The notes: a model not told the origin generated them from the sequence alone. Counted from the stretch's first letter, positions 50,476 to 60,792 are shown. The stretch is 64,000 bases of DNA from CAZOWM01 sp964583615 (GCA_964583615.1 CAZOWM010000011.1:1-64000); one strand, 5' to 3'. Numbers and translations are program-made.

Positions 50476-53400
50476 TTAAAACACGGCGCCTCCGACCTCT
50501 TCGCGGGCGATCACGCTCATGCCCTCTACTTTTTCCTTTATCTCAACGGGGAGCTCCATGTCTCCGGGCTCCTCCTTGTAGAGCTCCACATTCTTGTAGG
50601 TCTTGATTCCCGTTCCCGCAGGTATCCTGTGGCCGATGATGACATTTTCCTTCAGTCCCTTCAGCATGTCGACCTTTCCCTTTATGGACGCATTGGTGAG
50701 GACTCTGGACGTTTCCTGAAAACTCGCTGCTGAAATGAAACTTTCGATGTTCAGTGACGCTCTGGTGATTCCGAGCAGCACCGGCCGCCCGCTGGCGGGG
50801 CTCCCGCCCAGCTTGATAACCTTTTCGTTTTCCGTTTTGAACTTGAACTTGTCGATCTGCTGGCCGATGATGAAATTCGTGTCGCCCACGTCGACGATCT
50901 CTACCTTTCTCAGCATCTGCCGCACGATCACACCGATGTGCTTGTCGTTGATGTTGACCCCCTGAAGCCTGTACACTTCCTGGATCTCGTTGACGAGCCA
51001 TCTCTGCAGCGCATGCTCACCCTGTATCTGGAGGATGTCGTGCGAATTGTGCATTCCCTCGCACAACGGATCGCCCGCCTTCGCGGCGTCGTTGTCGCGG
51101 ACGGTGAAATGCTTTCCCAGGGGGATAAGATGTTTGTACTCTGTGCCGTTTTCGTCCACCACAACGATGGTGCGTTTCCCCTTTGTGATTGCTCCGAAAC
51201 TCACTGTGCCGTCAACTTGTGCAAGAACGGCCGCGTCCTTCGGTTTTCTCGCCTCGAATATGTCCGCGACACGGGGAAGCCCGCCGGTGATGTCCTTTGT
51301 CTTGGCCTGCCCTCTCGGTATCTTCGCGATCACATCTCCCGCATTGACTTTCTGGTTGTCCTCAACGGTAAGGTACGCGCCTCCGGGTATGTTGTACGTC
51401 TCGAGCTCGTTTCCGTCCTTGTCGATAATGACGATTTTCGGCTGCCACTGCTCATCCTGGAAGTCAAGAATGATGTTGTTGATGACGCCCGTGACCTCGT
51501 CGACCTCCCGTTTCATCGTGGTGCCCGAAATAATCGATATGAGCTGGACCTCGCCGGAATGCTCGGTGAGGATCGACTCGGAGAATGGATCGAACTTCGT
51601 GATCGCCTGCTTCGCAGGCAGAAAATCATCCTTTTCTACCAGGAGCTCGGAGCCGATCTTCATCGTTATTTCATAGGAATCGCCCAGCAAAAACAGCTCC
51701 TTACCCTTTATCATTACCCGCGCCCGCTGCTGTGCGACAATCTCGAGCTGGTCCTTCTTCGTCTTCGCGATGAGTGTGCCCGGCTCTATATTTTCTCCAT
51801 CCTTTACCTCCGGCTTGATATCGACGAGGAGATACCTGCTGTATACACGGTTTACCGTGACGGTTCCCTTTCTCGGAATCACCCTCTTCTTGTCCTTCCT
51901 CGCGATGACCCGGGCATTTATATTCGATACATACACCGGGTAGTTGAGCTGTATCGCGTTCTCCTCCGCTTTCCGTGCAGCAGTTCCGCCTATGTGGAAG
52001 GTGCGCATGGTCAGCTGGGTCCCGGGCTGCCCTATGGACTCCGCTGCAATGATTCCGACCGCCTCTCCGATGTTCACAACCTTCTTTGTTGCGAGGTTTC
52101 TCCCGTAGCACTTCACGCACACGCCGTGGCCCGACTCGCAGGTCAGCACCGTACGAACCTTCACTGAGCGGATGCCGGCGTTCTCAATGCGGCGTGCGAC
52201 TTCTTCTGAAATTTCCTCGTTCGCCTCGATGATGATCTCTTTTGAACGCGGGTCCCGCACCCTGTCCACGGTAAAACGGCCGACGATCCTGTCGTAGAGG
52301 GACTCGATGATGTTGTCCTCTTCCATGAGCGCGCTCATCTCTATTCCGTTGATGGTTCCGCAGTCCTCTTCTGTGATGACCACGTCCTGGGCAATATCCA
52401 CGAGCCTCCGGGTGAGGTACCCGGCATCGGCGGTTTTCAGCGCCGTGTCTGCGAGCCCTTTTCGCGCCCCGTGTGTTGAGTTGAAATAATCGAGAACGGT
52501 CAGCCCCTCTTTGAAATTCGAAGTAATCGGCAGCTCGATGATCTCACCGGACGGTTTTGCCATGAGACCGCGCATTCCTGCGAGCTGCCGGATCTGCGTC
52601 TTCGAGCCGCGCGCACCGGAGTGCGCCATCATGTACACGGAGTTGAACCCGTTCTTATCTTTTTTCAGGTTCTCCATCATGACTTCGGCGATCTTCTCGT
52701 TTACACCGGTCCAGATGTCGATGATCTTGTTGTATCTCTCCTCATTTGTGATGAGCCCGTTCCTGTACTGATCGTAGACCTCCGTGACTTCCTTCTCGGC
52801 ACGCTCGAGCATTGTCTTCTTTTCCGGCGGGATCTTGATGTCTGCCATCCCTATGGTGATGCCGAAGTATGTTGCATATTTGAACCCCACTTCCTTTACC
52901 GCGTCGAGCATTTTTGCGGTAACCGCGGCCCCAAACTTGTCGTAGCAGTCCGAGACAAGAGAGTTCAGCTCCTTTTCTCCGAGGGTGTAATTGAGGAACC
53001 CGATCTCTGGAGGAAGTATGGAATTGAAAACCACTCTCCCCGGAGTCGTTTCCATCTTCTGCCCGTCCATCCTGAGGAGGATGCGGGCGTGATGATCGAT
53101 GGTCTTGTTCTCCAGTGCAATATGGACCTCCTCAATGGATCCGAAGAAGTGTTTCGCCTGCTGTTCTCTGCCGGGATCATCTTTTGTCAGGTAGTATATC
53201 CCCAAAACCATATCCTGGGTTGGGCCAACGATGGGAAGACCGTTTGCCGGATTGAGAAGGTTTTTTGCTGAGAGCATCAGAATCCAGGATTCGATCTGGG
53301 CCTCGAGGCTCAGGGGCACGTGCACTGCCATCTGATCCCCGTCGAAATCCGCGTTAAATGCATGGCACACCAGCGGGTGCAGCCTGATCGCCTTTCCCTC

Positions 53401-54693
53401 GACGAGAATAGGCTCGAAGGCCTGAATTCCGACGCGGTGCAGTGTCGGCGCGCGGTTGAGTATAACCGGGTGCTCTGCGACAACCTCCTCCAGCACAGAC
53501 CATACCTCGGGTGCTCTCGCTTCCACCATGGTTTTGGCGCGCTTGATATTGTAGACCACTCCCTTGTCGACGAGCTTCTTCATGATGAAAGGCTTGAACA
53601 GCTCCATCGCCATCAGGCTTGGAAGGCCGCACTGGTGCATCTTTAACTTCGGCCCTACGACGATCACCGAACGTCCGGAGTAATCAACCCGTTTCCCGAG
53701 AAGGTTCTGCCTGAACCGCCCCTGTTTTCCCTTGAGCATGTCTGCCAGAGACTTCAGCGGCCGGTTGCCCGGGCCGCGGACTACACGCTTTTTCCTGCTG
53801 TTGTCGAAAAGCGCGTCCACCGCTTCCTGGAGCATCCGTTTCTCGTTTCTCACGATAATCTCGGGCGCGTTCAGTGCGATGAGCCTCTTGAGGCGGTTGT
53901 TTCTGTTGATCACCCTCCTGTACAGATCGTTGAGGTCCGAGGTGGCAAATCTCCCGCCGTCGAGCTGGACCATCGGTCTGAGCTCGGGCGGTATAACTGG
54001 AATCGCGTCCAGTATCATCCATTCAGGCTTATTTCCCGAGTCCCTGAAGTCTTCGACGATCTCGAGACGCTTGAGAAGCCGCTTGTCTGTTTTGGGGCCC
54101 TTCAGCATCATCGTTTCACGAAGGTCTGCGGAGAGTGCATCAAGATCGAGGTTTTCGAGAAGCATCTTTATAGCATCTGCACCGATACCCGCTGTAAAAC
54201 TCACTCCATAGCGTTCTCTGTATTCACCGTACTCGTCCTCGGTGAGAAGTTGCCTCGGCTTGAGGTCTGTGTCGCCCGGATCGATCACGATATACTTTTC
54301 AAAATACAGCACGCTCCGTAATTCGGTCATCGAGAGGTCAAGGAGCAGCCCCATGCGTGAAGGAACACTCCGGTAAAACCATATGTGGCTGACAGGGGCG
54401 GCGAGCTCTATGTGCCCCATCCTTTCCCGCCTCACCTTGAAGTGGGTGACCTCAACGCCGCACCGGTCGCAGACAACTCCCTTGTAGCGTATGCTCTTGA
54501 ACTTTCCGCAGTAACACTCGTACTCCTTCGTCGTCCCGAAAATGCGTTCGCAGAACAGCCCGTCCCTCTCGGGCCGCAGCGTTCTGTAATTGATGGTTTC
54601 AGGCTTTTTGACTTCGCCGTACGACCACTTCCTGATCAGCTCCGGCGAAGTGAGCTTTATCTTGATCTTTGCAAATTCAGTTAAGTGTTTCAT
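50476..54693 (-). CDS. rpoC: RNA polymerase subunit beta'
   Basis: 1405 residues. The N-terminal zinc site is CYCGKFKSIRYKGVVCDRC, the active-site Mg loop is NADFDGDQM, and the trigger-loop and second zinc site (CESGHGVCVKCYGRNLA) are present. The start MKHLTEFAKIKIKLTSPELI is typical. It is 27 bases downstream of rpoB. No split or insertion was noticed. Confidence 0.98.
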   Translation of the reverse strand: MKHLTEFAKIKIKLTSPELIRKWSYGEVKKPETINYRTLRPERDGLFCERIFGTTKEYECYCGKFKSIRYKGVVCDRCGVEVTHFKVRRERMGHIELAAPVSHIWFYRSVPSRMGLLLDLSMTELRSVLYFEKYIVIDPGDTDLKPRQLLTEDEYGEYRERYGVSFTAGIGADAIKMLLENLDLDALSADLRETMMLKGPKTDKRLLKRLEIVEDFRDSGNKPEWMILDAIPVIPPELRPMVQLDGGRFATSDLNDLYRRVINRNNRLKRLIALNAPEIIVRNEKRMLQEAVDALFDNSRKKRVVRGPGNRPLKSLADMLKGKQGRFRQNLLGKRVDYSGRSVIVVGPKLKMHQCGLPSLMAMELFKPFIMKKLVDKGVVYNIKRAKTMVEARAPEVWSVLEEVVAEHPVILNRAPTLHRVGIQAFEPILVEGKAIRLHPLVCHAFNADFDGDQMAVHVPLSLEAQIESWILMLSAKNLLNPANGLPIVGPTQDMVLGIYYLTKDDPGREQQAKHFFGSIEEVHIALENKTIDHHARILLRMDGQKMETTPGRVVFNSILPPEIGFLNYTLGEKELNSLVSDCYDKFGAAVTAKMLDAVKEVGFKYATYFGITIGMADIKIPPEKKTMLERAEKEVTEVYDQYRNGLITNEERYNKIIDIWTGVNEKIAEVMMENLKKDKNGFNSVYMMAHSGARGSKTQIRQLAGMRGLMAKPSGEIIELPITSNFKEGLTVLDYFNSTHGARKGLADTALKTADAGYLTRRLVDIAQDVVITEEDCGTINGIEMSALMEEDNIIESLYDRIVGRFTVDRVRDPRSKEIIIEANEEISEEVARRIENAGIRSVKVRTVLTCESGHGVCVKCYGRNLATKKVVNIGEAVGIIAAESIGQPGTQLTMRTFHIGGTAARKAEENAIQLNYPVYVSNINARVIARKDKKRVIPRKGTVTVNRVYSRYLLVDIKPEVKDGENIEPGTLIAKTKKDQLEIVAQQRARVMIKGKELFLLGDSYEITMKIGSELLVEKDDFLPAKQAITKFDPFSESILTEHSGEVQLISIISGTTMKREVDEVTGVINNIILDFQDEQWQPKIVIIDKDGNELETYNIPGGAYLTVEDNQKVNAGDVIAKIPRGQAKTKDITGGLPRVADIFEARKPKDAAVLAQVDGTVSFGAITKGKRTIVVVDENGTEYKHLIPLGKHFTVRDNDAAKAGDPLCEGMHNSHDILQIQGEHALQRWLVNEIQEVYRLQGVNINDKHIGVIVRQMLRKVEIVDVGDTNFIIGQQIDKFKFKTENEKVIKLGGSPASGRPVLLGITRASLNIESFISAASFQETSRVLTNASIKGKVDMLKGLKENVIIGHRIPAGTGIKTYKNVELYKEEPGDMELPVEIKEKVEGMSVIAREEVGGAVF

Positions 54694-54720
54694 GGGTTAC
54701 CCTCAAAAAGAGTTTCTGAA

Positions 54721-57700
54721 CTACATACCGGAATCCAGGATTTTCACATTCCTGTTTGCAATGATCTCTTCATCCTTTTCCGTGAGGGGAATCTGAGTGT
54801 CGTCTTCATCGAACACCGTAATATCGAGCCCAAGGCCCCGCAGTTCCTGAACCAAAACGTTGAAGGACTCGGGGATGCCAGACATGGCGACATTCTCCCC
54901 CTTGACGATTGCCTCATATATCTTTGCCCGCCCGGTCATGTCGTCGGACTTCACCGTCAAAAGCTCCTGGAGATTGTTAGCAGCTCCGTACGCCTCCAGT
55001 GCCCAGACTTCCATCTCTCCCAGTCTCTGGCCGCCGAACTGCGCCTTGCCTCCAAGAGGCTGCTGTGTCACCAGAGAATACGGGCCAGTGGAGCGCGCGT
55101 GAATCTTGTCATCAACGAGGTGGGCGAGCTTGAGCATGTAGATGATTCCCACAGTAACCTCGTTTTTAAACGGCTCGCCGTTCAGCCCGTCGTAGAGCAC
55201 TGTCTTCCCGTGCCCTGGCAGGCCGGCCTTCTTCAAAAGCTCGCTTACCTGCTGCACGGAGGCGCTGTTGAAAACCGGTGTGCTGATGTACATCCCCAGC
55301 TCCTTCGCCGCCCAACCGAAGCTCGTCTCAAGAATCTGCCCGAGGTTCATTCTCGACGGAACGCCGAGAGGATTGAGCACAACATCCACAGGAGTCCCGT
55401 CCGGAAGGAAGGGCATATCCTCCTGGGGCAGGACCCGCGAGACAACACCCTTGTTTCCGTGACGGCCCGCAAGTTTGTCTCCTTCCTGCAGTTTGCGCTT
55501 TTTCGCGATAAAGATCTTCACCACCTCTTCGACACCCGGGGCGAGCTCGTCTCCATCCTCTCTTCTCAGCCTCCGTATGTCGATCACGGTGCCTTCTGTC
55601 CCGTGAGGAACGCGCAAAGACGTATCCTTCACGTTTTTGGCCTTCTCGCCGAAGATCGAGTTGAGCAGTTTGTATTCCGGAGTGATGTCTGTTTCACCCT
55701 TCGGGGTGACTTTTCCGACAAGGATCGAGCCGGACCGCACCATGGCGCCGATCCTCACGATTCCGTCCTCATCGAGGTCGACAAAGGACTCCTCGCTCAC
55801 GTTGGGAATATCCCGCGTGATGTTCTCCATACCGAGCTTGGTTTCTCTCACCTCGATGTCGAACTCTTCTATATGAATGGAGGTAAAAAGGTCATCCTGA
55901 ACCACCCGTTCACTGATGAGAATTGCGTCCTCATAGTTGTACCCCATCCACGGCATGAAGGCAACGAGGACGTTCTTACCCAGGGCAAGCTCTCCCATTT
56001 CGGTTGCCGGGCCGTCAGCGATCACCTGGCCCTTTTTCACCCGGTCTCCCGCACTGACCACAGGCAGCTGGTTGAAACAGGTGTCCTGATTGGTCCTTTT
56101 GTACTTGATTAGCGTGTATACGTCGGGGTCCCCTCCCTTTTCCGGCTGGATGTGTATCTCAGTCGAGGTTACGTCCAGCACTTTCCCCCGGTTCTGCACG
56201 GTAACCATGACGCCTGAGTCCAGAGCCGCCCTGTGCTCCATACCCGTTCCGATGAGCGGGGCTTCGGGCCTGAGAAGCGGGACCGCCTGCCTCTGCATGT
56301 TTGACCCCATCAGCGCCCTGTTCGCGTCGTCATGCTCCAGAAAAGGAATGAGAGAGGTGGAAACACTGATGATCTGCATTGGGGAGACATCGATGTAGTG
56401 TATTTCCTCGGGAACGACATTGAGAAATTCCCCTCTGTGCCGCGCTGCAACGTACTGGTCGGTGATCTTCCCTTTTTCGTCAATGCTTACATTCGTCTGC
56501 GCAATGTTGTATTTTTCCTCATCCATTGCGGTGAGATAAACGATCTCATCGGTCACTCTGCCCCTGTCGACCTTCCGGTAGGGGGTCTCGAGAAATCCAT
56601 ACTTGTTCACCCGCGAGTATATCGCCAGAGAAACAATAAGTCCGATATTCGGGCCTTCCGGAGTTTCTATCGGGCACATCCGCCCGTAGTGGCTGTAATG
56701 GACATCGCGCACCTCGAATCCCGCGCGCTCCCTTGAAAGCCCCCCGGGCCCGAGCGCATTGAGCCTTCGCTTGTGGGTGAGCTCTGAAAGCGGGTTGACC
56801 TGGTCCATGAACTGTGAAAGCTGGCTCGAGCCGAAGAACTCCTTTACCGCAGCGGTGATCGGCTTTATGCTGATCAGGTCCTGCGGCCTGATCGTGTCCG
56901 CCTCCTTTATCGACATCCTCTCCTTGGCGATGCGCTCCATGCGCGCGAACCCGATCTTCAGCTGGTTCATGAGCAGCTCACCGACGGACCTGACGCGCCT
57001 GTTTCCCAGGTGGTCTATGTTGTCGACCACACCCTCTCCGATGTAGACCTCGATGAGATACTTCATCGTGTTGACGATATCTTCGTTTCGAAGCACTCTG
57101 TCATCCACATCTTCAGGGTAATCGAACCTTTTGTTGAGCTTGTACCTGCCCACATCACCGAGATCATACCTGCGGGGCTCGAAGAAGAGCGTGGTGATGT
57201 CTCTTTCCGCGTTTTCAAGAGTCGTGGGCTCCCCTGGATGAATAACGGAGTATATCCGTGTCACCGCATCCTCTCTGGAAGGCTCATCCTTGAGAAGGTC
57301 GCCGGGGTCCTTGGTGAAGTCCTCCTTGTCGAGACAGTTAATGATGACCGTTGAGTTCAGGCTTCCTGCGGACTCGAAATCGATGATCTCCACCTCTTTG
57401 ATTCCCGAGTGGAGAAGGGAGTCGAGTGTCGTCGGAATGAGCCGCTCCCCCGCCCTGACGAGCTTTTCCTGGCCGCTCGGACTGCGGTACACCCGCGCGC
57501 TGTACTTATTGTTCAGCGTGCCTTCCGCGATCACCTTCTCATTGAGCGCAACCTTCTTTTTTGAGTAGAAAAGCCCGATGATCTCTTCCCGTGTTTGGTA
57601 TCCGATCGCTCTGAGAAGGGTAGTTGCCAGTATACGGCGTTTTCTGTCGATTCTGATGTAGAGAAGCTCTTTTTTGTTCTCCAGCTCGAACTCGAGCCAC

Positions 57701-58212
57701 GACCCCCTGTCGGGGATGATCCGGGCTGTGTGCATCTGCTCCTTGGCATCGTAACCGAAGATGACACCTGGAGACCTGTGGATCTGGCTCACCACCACGC
57801 GTTCCGCCCCGTTGATGATGAACGTACCCCTCGTTGTCATCAGGGGAGTATCCCCCATATAGAGGACCTTTCGTCTGATTTCCCCTGTTTCAGTAAAGAT
57901 GAGATCTATCGTCGCCTTCAGCGGCAGCGCATAGGTCAACCCCTTTTCCTTGCACTCCATTTCCCCGTATTTGGGTTCGTCAAAGGTGTAGCTCTCGAAC
58001 TGCAGTATCATGTCGCCGTTTGGGCTCTCGATGGGAAACGTGGACTCAAAAACGGACTGAAGCCCCTCGTTGGAGAGGGATTTTTCCTCATCGATCCTGT
58101 GCTTCTGCAGAAAACTTTCGTAGGAATCGAGCTGAATCGAAATCAGATGAGGAATATCGAGGATGTCTTTTGAAGGTTTCCCTATAAGCGTTCTTTCCCT
58201 CTGTGTACTCAT
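54721..58212 (-). CDS. rpoB: RNA polymerase subunit beta
   Basis: 1163 residues, compact as in other spirochaetes. The rifampicin region reads GSSQLSQFMDQVNPLSELTH then KRRLNALGPGGLSRERAGFE; residue 485, equivalent to E. coli Ser531, is Asn (AAT at 56760-56758). Catalytic-region stretches such as GYNYEDAILISERVV and KLAGRHGNKGVVSRVLPQED are intact. The 362-base gap upstream holds a terminator-like hairpin and a palindrome. Confidence 0.98.
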   Translation of the reverse strand: MSTQRERTLIGKPSKDILDIPHLISIQLDSYESFLQKHRIDEEKSLSNEGLQSVFESTFPIESPNGDMILQFESYTFDEPKYGEMECKEKGLTYALPLKATIDLIFTETGEIRRKVLYMGDTPLMTTRGTFIINGAERVVVSQIHRSPGVIFGYDAKEQMHTARIIPDRGSWLEFELENKKELLYIRIDRKRRILATTLLRAIGYQTREEIIGLFYSKKKVALNEKVIAEGTLNNKYSARVYRSPSGQEKLVRAGERLIPTTLDSLLHSGIKEVEIIDFESAGSLNSTVIINCLDKEDFTKDPGDLLKDEPSREDAVTRIYSVIHPGEPTTLENAERDITTLFFEPRRYDLGDVGRYKLNKRFDYPEDVDDRVLRNEDIVNTMKYLIEVYIGEGVVDNIDHLGNRRVRSVGELLMNQLKIGFARMERIAKERMSIKEADTIRPQDLISIKPITAAVKEFFGSSQLSQFMDQVNPLSELTHKRRLNALGPGGLSRERAGFEVRDVHYSHYGRMCPIETPEGPNIGLIVSLAIYSRVNKYGFLETPYRKVDRGRVTDEIVYLTAMDEEKYNIAQTNVSIDEKGKITDQYVAARHRGEFLNVVPEEIHYIDVSPMQIISVSTSLIPFLEHDDANRALMGSNMQRQAVPLLRPEAPLIGTGMEHRAALDSGVMVTVQNRGKVLDVTSTEIHIQPEKGGDPDVYTLIKYKRTNQDTCFNQLPVVSAGDRVKKGQVIADGPATEMGELALGKNVLVAFMPWMGYNYEDAILISERVVQDDLFTSIHIEEFDIEVRETKLGMENITRDIPNVSEESFVDLDEDGIVRIGAMVRSGSILVGKVTPKGETDITPEYKLLNSIFGEKAKNVKDTSLRVPHGTEGTVIDIRRLRREDGDELAPGVEEVVKIFIAKKRKLQEGDKLAGRHGNKGVVSRVLPQEDMPFLPDGTPVDVVLNPLGVPSRMNLGQILETSFGWAAKELGMYISTPVFNSASVQQVSELLKKAGLPGHGKTVLYDGLNGEPFKNEVTVGIIYMLKLAHLVDDKIHARSTGPYSLVTQQPLGGKAQFGGQRLGEMEVWALEAYGAANNLQELLTVKSDDMTGRAKIYEAIVKGENVAMSGIPESFNVLVQELRGLGLDITVFDEDDTQIPLTEKDEEIIANRNVKILDSGM

Positions 58213-58312
58213 ACATTCCCTCTTTGTTCGCGATTATAGTCTTTCTCCATCAGGCAGGTAACGAATCGTATCCTTTCTTTCCTTACCAGAAAGAAGAGTT
58301 AGATAAAACACA

Positions 58313-58349
58313 TTAAAAAAAACGGATTCCTCTTACAAATCCGTTTTTT
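58313..58349 (-). terminator. terminator/attenuator between rplL and rpoB
   Basis: On the minus strand AAAAAACGGATT (58349-58338) pairs with AATCCGTTTTTT (58328-58317) over a 9-base loop, with eight T in a row at the 3' side. This matches the attenuators known between rplL and rpoB in other bacteria. Confidence 0.75.
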
Positions 58350-58445
58350 CCCTTATGCATTCCCTCTGAAGAATCGGTATTGCGTGTACTGTACCAGGTT
58401 ATTTTGTGTTCCTTTTGCCATAGAAGTCGGAACGGACAGATATGC

Positions 58446-58462
58446 GTAATATACTATATTAC
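58446..58462. repeat. 17-bp perfect palindrome in the rplL-rpoB gap
   Basis: GTAATATA-C-TATATTAC is a perfect 8+8 inverted repeat around one base. It may be an operator or part of a promoter -10 region. I see no gene in the rest of 58213-58574; a weak TTCTTTC/GAAAGAA hairpin lies near 58275-58295. Confidence 0.4.
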
Positions 58463-58574
58463 ACGAAAAGAGTTAACGCTTTTCTCCGCGCGCGCTTTAC
58501 TCCCCAGCCTCTCTAAAGTGTCGGAAAAACAAGGAGAAATATTTATACGTTTTCAAGATTCCGAGCGGTGTTTC

Positions 58575-58973
58575 TTACTTGAGCTCGACCGTTGCTCCCG
58601 CCTCTTCCAGCTTCGCCTTGAGCGCTTCTGCCGCCTTTTTATCCACATTCTCGACGACCGGTTTCGACATCCCCTCAACGAGCTCCTTTGCTTCTTTCAG
58701 CCCGAGACTCGTCGCAGCGCGCACTTCCTTTATGACCTGAATTTTCTTTTCACCGATCGCAGTGATGAACACGGAAAACTCCGTCTTTTCCTCTTCTGCA
58801 GCCGCCTCACCGCCTCCTGCAGCAGGTGCCCCTGCCGCGGCAACGACCGCGGGCGCAGAGGGAGATACGCCGAATTTCTCCTCGAGTGCTTTCACCAGAT
58901 CGGCGAGCTCGATAACCGTCATCTGTTCGATCGCCGCGATAAAATCTTCCTTTTTGAGTGCTTCTTTTGCCAT
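58575..58973 (-). CDS. rplL: 50S ribosomal protein L7/L12
   Basis: 132 residues from ATG 58973 (MAKEALKKEDFIAAIEQMTV), which has GGAGAAG upstream; an earlier in-frame codon at 59015 lacks support. The Ala/Gly hinge (VVAAAGAPAAGGGEAAAEE) separates the dimer domain from the factor-binding domain (KTEFSVFITAIGEKKIQVIK, then TSLGLKEAKELVEG). Confidence 0.98.
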   Translation of the reverse strand: MAKEALKKEDFIAAIEQMTVIELADLVKALEEKFGVSPSAPAVVAAAGAPAAGGGEAAAEEEKTEFSVFITAIGEKKIQVIKEVRAATSLGLKEAKELVEGMSKPVVENVDKKAAEALKAKLEEAGATVELK

Positions 58974-59038
58974 ATTATCTTCTCCTTCTTCTATGGATAG
59001 GACAGATGCAGGCAAGAGTATCTGAAGACATCTGCCCT

Positions 59039-59557
59039 TTAATTTGCCCTTTTTGATTCCTCTACCGCTTTCAAAGTCCGCACGAACTTCGACACAACCC
59101 CTCCGAGAACAAAAACCAGTCCCGCTATCGGAGAGTTCAGCAGACCGACTGTCTGCCCGATGAGAGTCTCCCGTGACGGAAGTGTGGAGATTTTCTCGAT
59201 CTCTTCTGCAGACAGCACGGTGCCGTCTGTGTAGCCGCCCTTCAATTCAAGCGATGTGTCCTTTGCTGTCTGCACGAGTATTTTGAGTATTTCTGAGATG
59301 TCGGTGTTGAAATAGGCAAGCGCGGTCGGGTCGACAAGAAACTGGCCCATTTCGTTCAGCCCCATGTCGTCGAAAACTCTCTTTACCATCCTGTTTTTCA
59401 CCACGTGAAATTCCGCGCCCTTCCCGCGCAGGTCGTTTCTCAGGCTGTTGATCTGCTGGACGTTCAGCCCCCGGTAATTTGTGAAAACAAAACTGCTGAA
59501 ATCCTTGATCTCGTTCTTCAGCTTGTCGACTTTTTCAACTTTCCATTTCTGGGCCAT
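59039..59557 (-). CDS. rplJ: 50S ribosomal protein L10
   Basis: 172 residues from ATG 59557 (MAQKWKVEKVDKLKNEIKDF), with GGGAG upstream. FVFTNYRGLNVQQINSLRND and RGKGAEFHVVKNRMVKRVF mark the rRNA-binding domain; the C-terminal helix anchors L7/L12 dimers. In E. coli L10 represses its own operon. Confidence 0.97.
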   Translation of the reverse strand: MAQKWKVEKVDKLKNEIKDFSSFVFTNYRGLNVQQINSLRNDLRGKGAEFHVVKNRMVKRVFDDMGLNEMGQFLVDPTALAYFNTDISEILKILVQTAKDTSLELKGGYTDGTVLSAEEIEKISTLPSRETLIGQTVGLLNSPIAGLVFVLGGVVSKFVRTLKAVEESKRAN

Positions 59558-59612
59558 AGAGAAAACTCCCTGTTCTGAATGCGGCTCTGCGTACAAAAAA
59601 TTGCAAAAACCG

Positions 59613-60293
59613 TCAGGCTATCTGTTTGTGATCGATTTTTATGCCCGGCCCCATTGTTGAACACAGGTAGACCGACCTGATGTACTCGCCCTTGAGGTCA
59701 GGGGGCCGTTTCTGAAGAACGCTCTCATACAGTGCCCTGCAGTTTTCGATGATCTTTTCGTCCCCCATCGACACTTTTCCGATCCCCAGGTGTATGATCC
59801 GCGTCTTGTCGGCCCTAAACTCCGTTCTCCCCTTTTTCAGCTCCTCGACCGCCTGCTTGATGTCGTTGGTCACCGTTCTCGTCTTGGGGTTGGGCATGAG
59901 CCCTCTCTTCCCTAAAACCTGGCCGAGCTTCCCCACTTCCTTCATCATGTCAGGCGTGGCAACCGCCACATCGAAGTCGAACCATCCGCCTTTGATCTTT
60001 TCGATCAGCTCTGCGTCGCCGGCGTAGTCAGCCCCCGCTTCCTGGGCCTCTTTCGCCTTGTCTGCCTTCGCAAAGACAAGCACCCTCACCGATTTTCCCG
60101 TTCCATGGGGCAGCACCGTGGTGTCCCGGACTGTGTGTTTCTGAAGTATATTCAGATTTATGGCGATCTCGACGCTTTCATCGAACCGTGCATAGGAGGC
60201 CTCCTTGAGCAGCTTCACCGCATCCTCGAGGGGATACATCCTGCCCGGATCGACCTTTTTCTCTGACTCTCTGAGTTTTTTCCCCTTCTTCAC
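59613..60293 (-). CDS. rplA: 50S ribosomal protein L1
   Basis: 226 residues. YPLEDAVKLLKEASYARFDE, TVLPHGTGKSVRVLVFAKAD and GKRGLMPNPKTRTVTNDIKQ are diagnostic. L1 forms the stalk at the E site. It is 15 bases downstream of rplK. Confidence 0.98.
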   Translation of the reverse strand: MKKGKKLRESEKKVDPGRMYPLEDAVKLLKEASYARFDESVEIAINLNILQKHTVRDTTVLPHGTGKSVRVLVFAKADKAKEAQEAGADYAGDAELIEKIKGGWFDFDVAVATPDMMKEVGKLGQVLGKRGLMPNPKTRTVTNDIKQAVEELKKGRTEFRADKTRIIHLGIGKVSMGDEKIIENCRALYESVLQKRPPDLKGEYIRSVYLCSTMGPGIKIDHKQIA

Positions 60294-60308
60294 CTCTCGG
60301 CTCCTCGA

Positions 60309-60734
60309 TCAACTCACAGTGTCCACACCCATGTTTCGTGCGGTACCTTCAATGATTTTCTTTGCGGCTTCGATGTCATTGGCGTTCAGGTCAGGCATTT
60401 TCATCCTGGCAATTTCCTCGAGCTGCTGCTGTGTGATGACCCCGACCTTTACCTTGTTCGGCTCCCCGGAGCCCTTTTCCAGCTTCAATGCCTTCTTGAT
60501 GAGGGTCGCGGCAGGAGGAGTCTTGGTCACAAAAGTGAAAGACTTGTCTTCGTATACCGTGATGATCACCGGAATAATCGTCCCCTTCTGCTGCTCCGTC
60601 TTTGCATTGAATGCTTTACAGAACTCCATGATGTTCACCCCCTGCTGTCCGAGCGCCGGCCCGACAGGAGGTGCGGGGTTTGCCCCGCCTGCTGGAATCT
60701 GAAGTTTTATTGTTCCGGATATCTGCTTTGCCAT
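60309..60734 (-). CDS. rplK: 50S ribosomal protein L11
   Basis: 141 residues. KLQIPAGGANPAPPVGPALG, QQGVNIMEFCKAFNAKT and the C-terminal MPDLNANDIEAAKKIIEGTA are typical, forming the GTPase-associated centre. A promoter lies in the 174-base gap after nusG. Confidence 0.98.
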   Translation of the reverse strand: MAKQISGTIKLQIPAGGANPAPPVGPALGQQGVNIMEFCKAFNAKTEQQKGTIIPVIITVYEDKSFTFVTKTPPAATLIKKALKLEKGSGEPNKVKVGVITQQQLEEIARMKMPDLNANDIEAAKKIIEGTARNMGVDTVS

Positions 60735-60792
60735 CGATACATCCTATTTGCCTATATGCGCAAATTCTTCCTTTTACATATTTCAGTCCGAA

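Noticed and set aside
50938..52167. 409-codon open frame opposite rpoC
   Set aside because: Antisense to an intact catalytic subunit; no family resemblance.
54685..56112. 475-codon open frame opposite rpoB
   Set aside because: Antisense to an intact RpoB; long antisense frames are common opposite high-GC3 essential genes.
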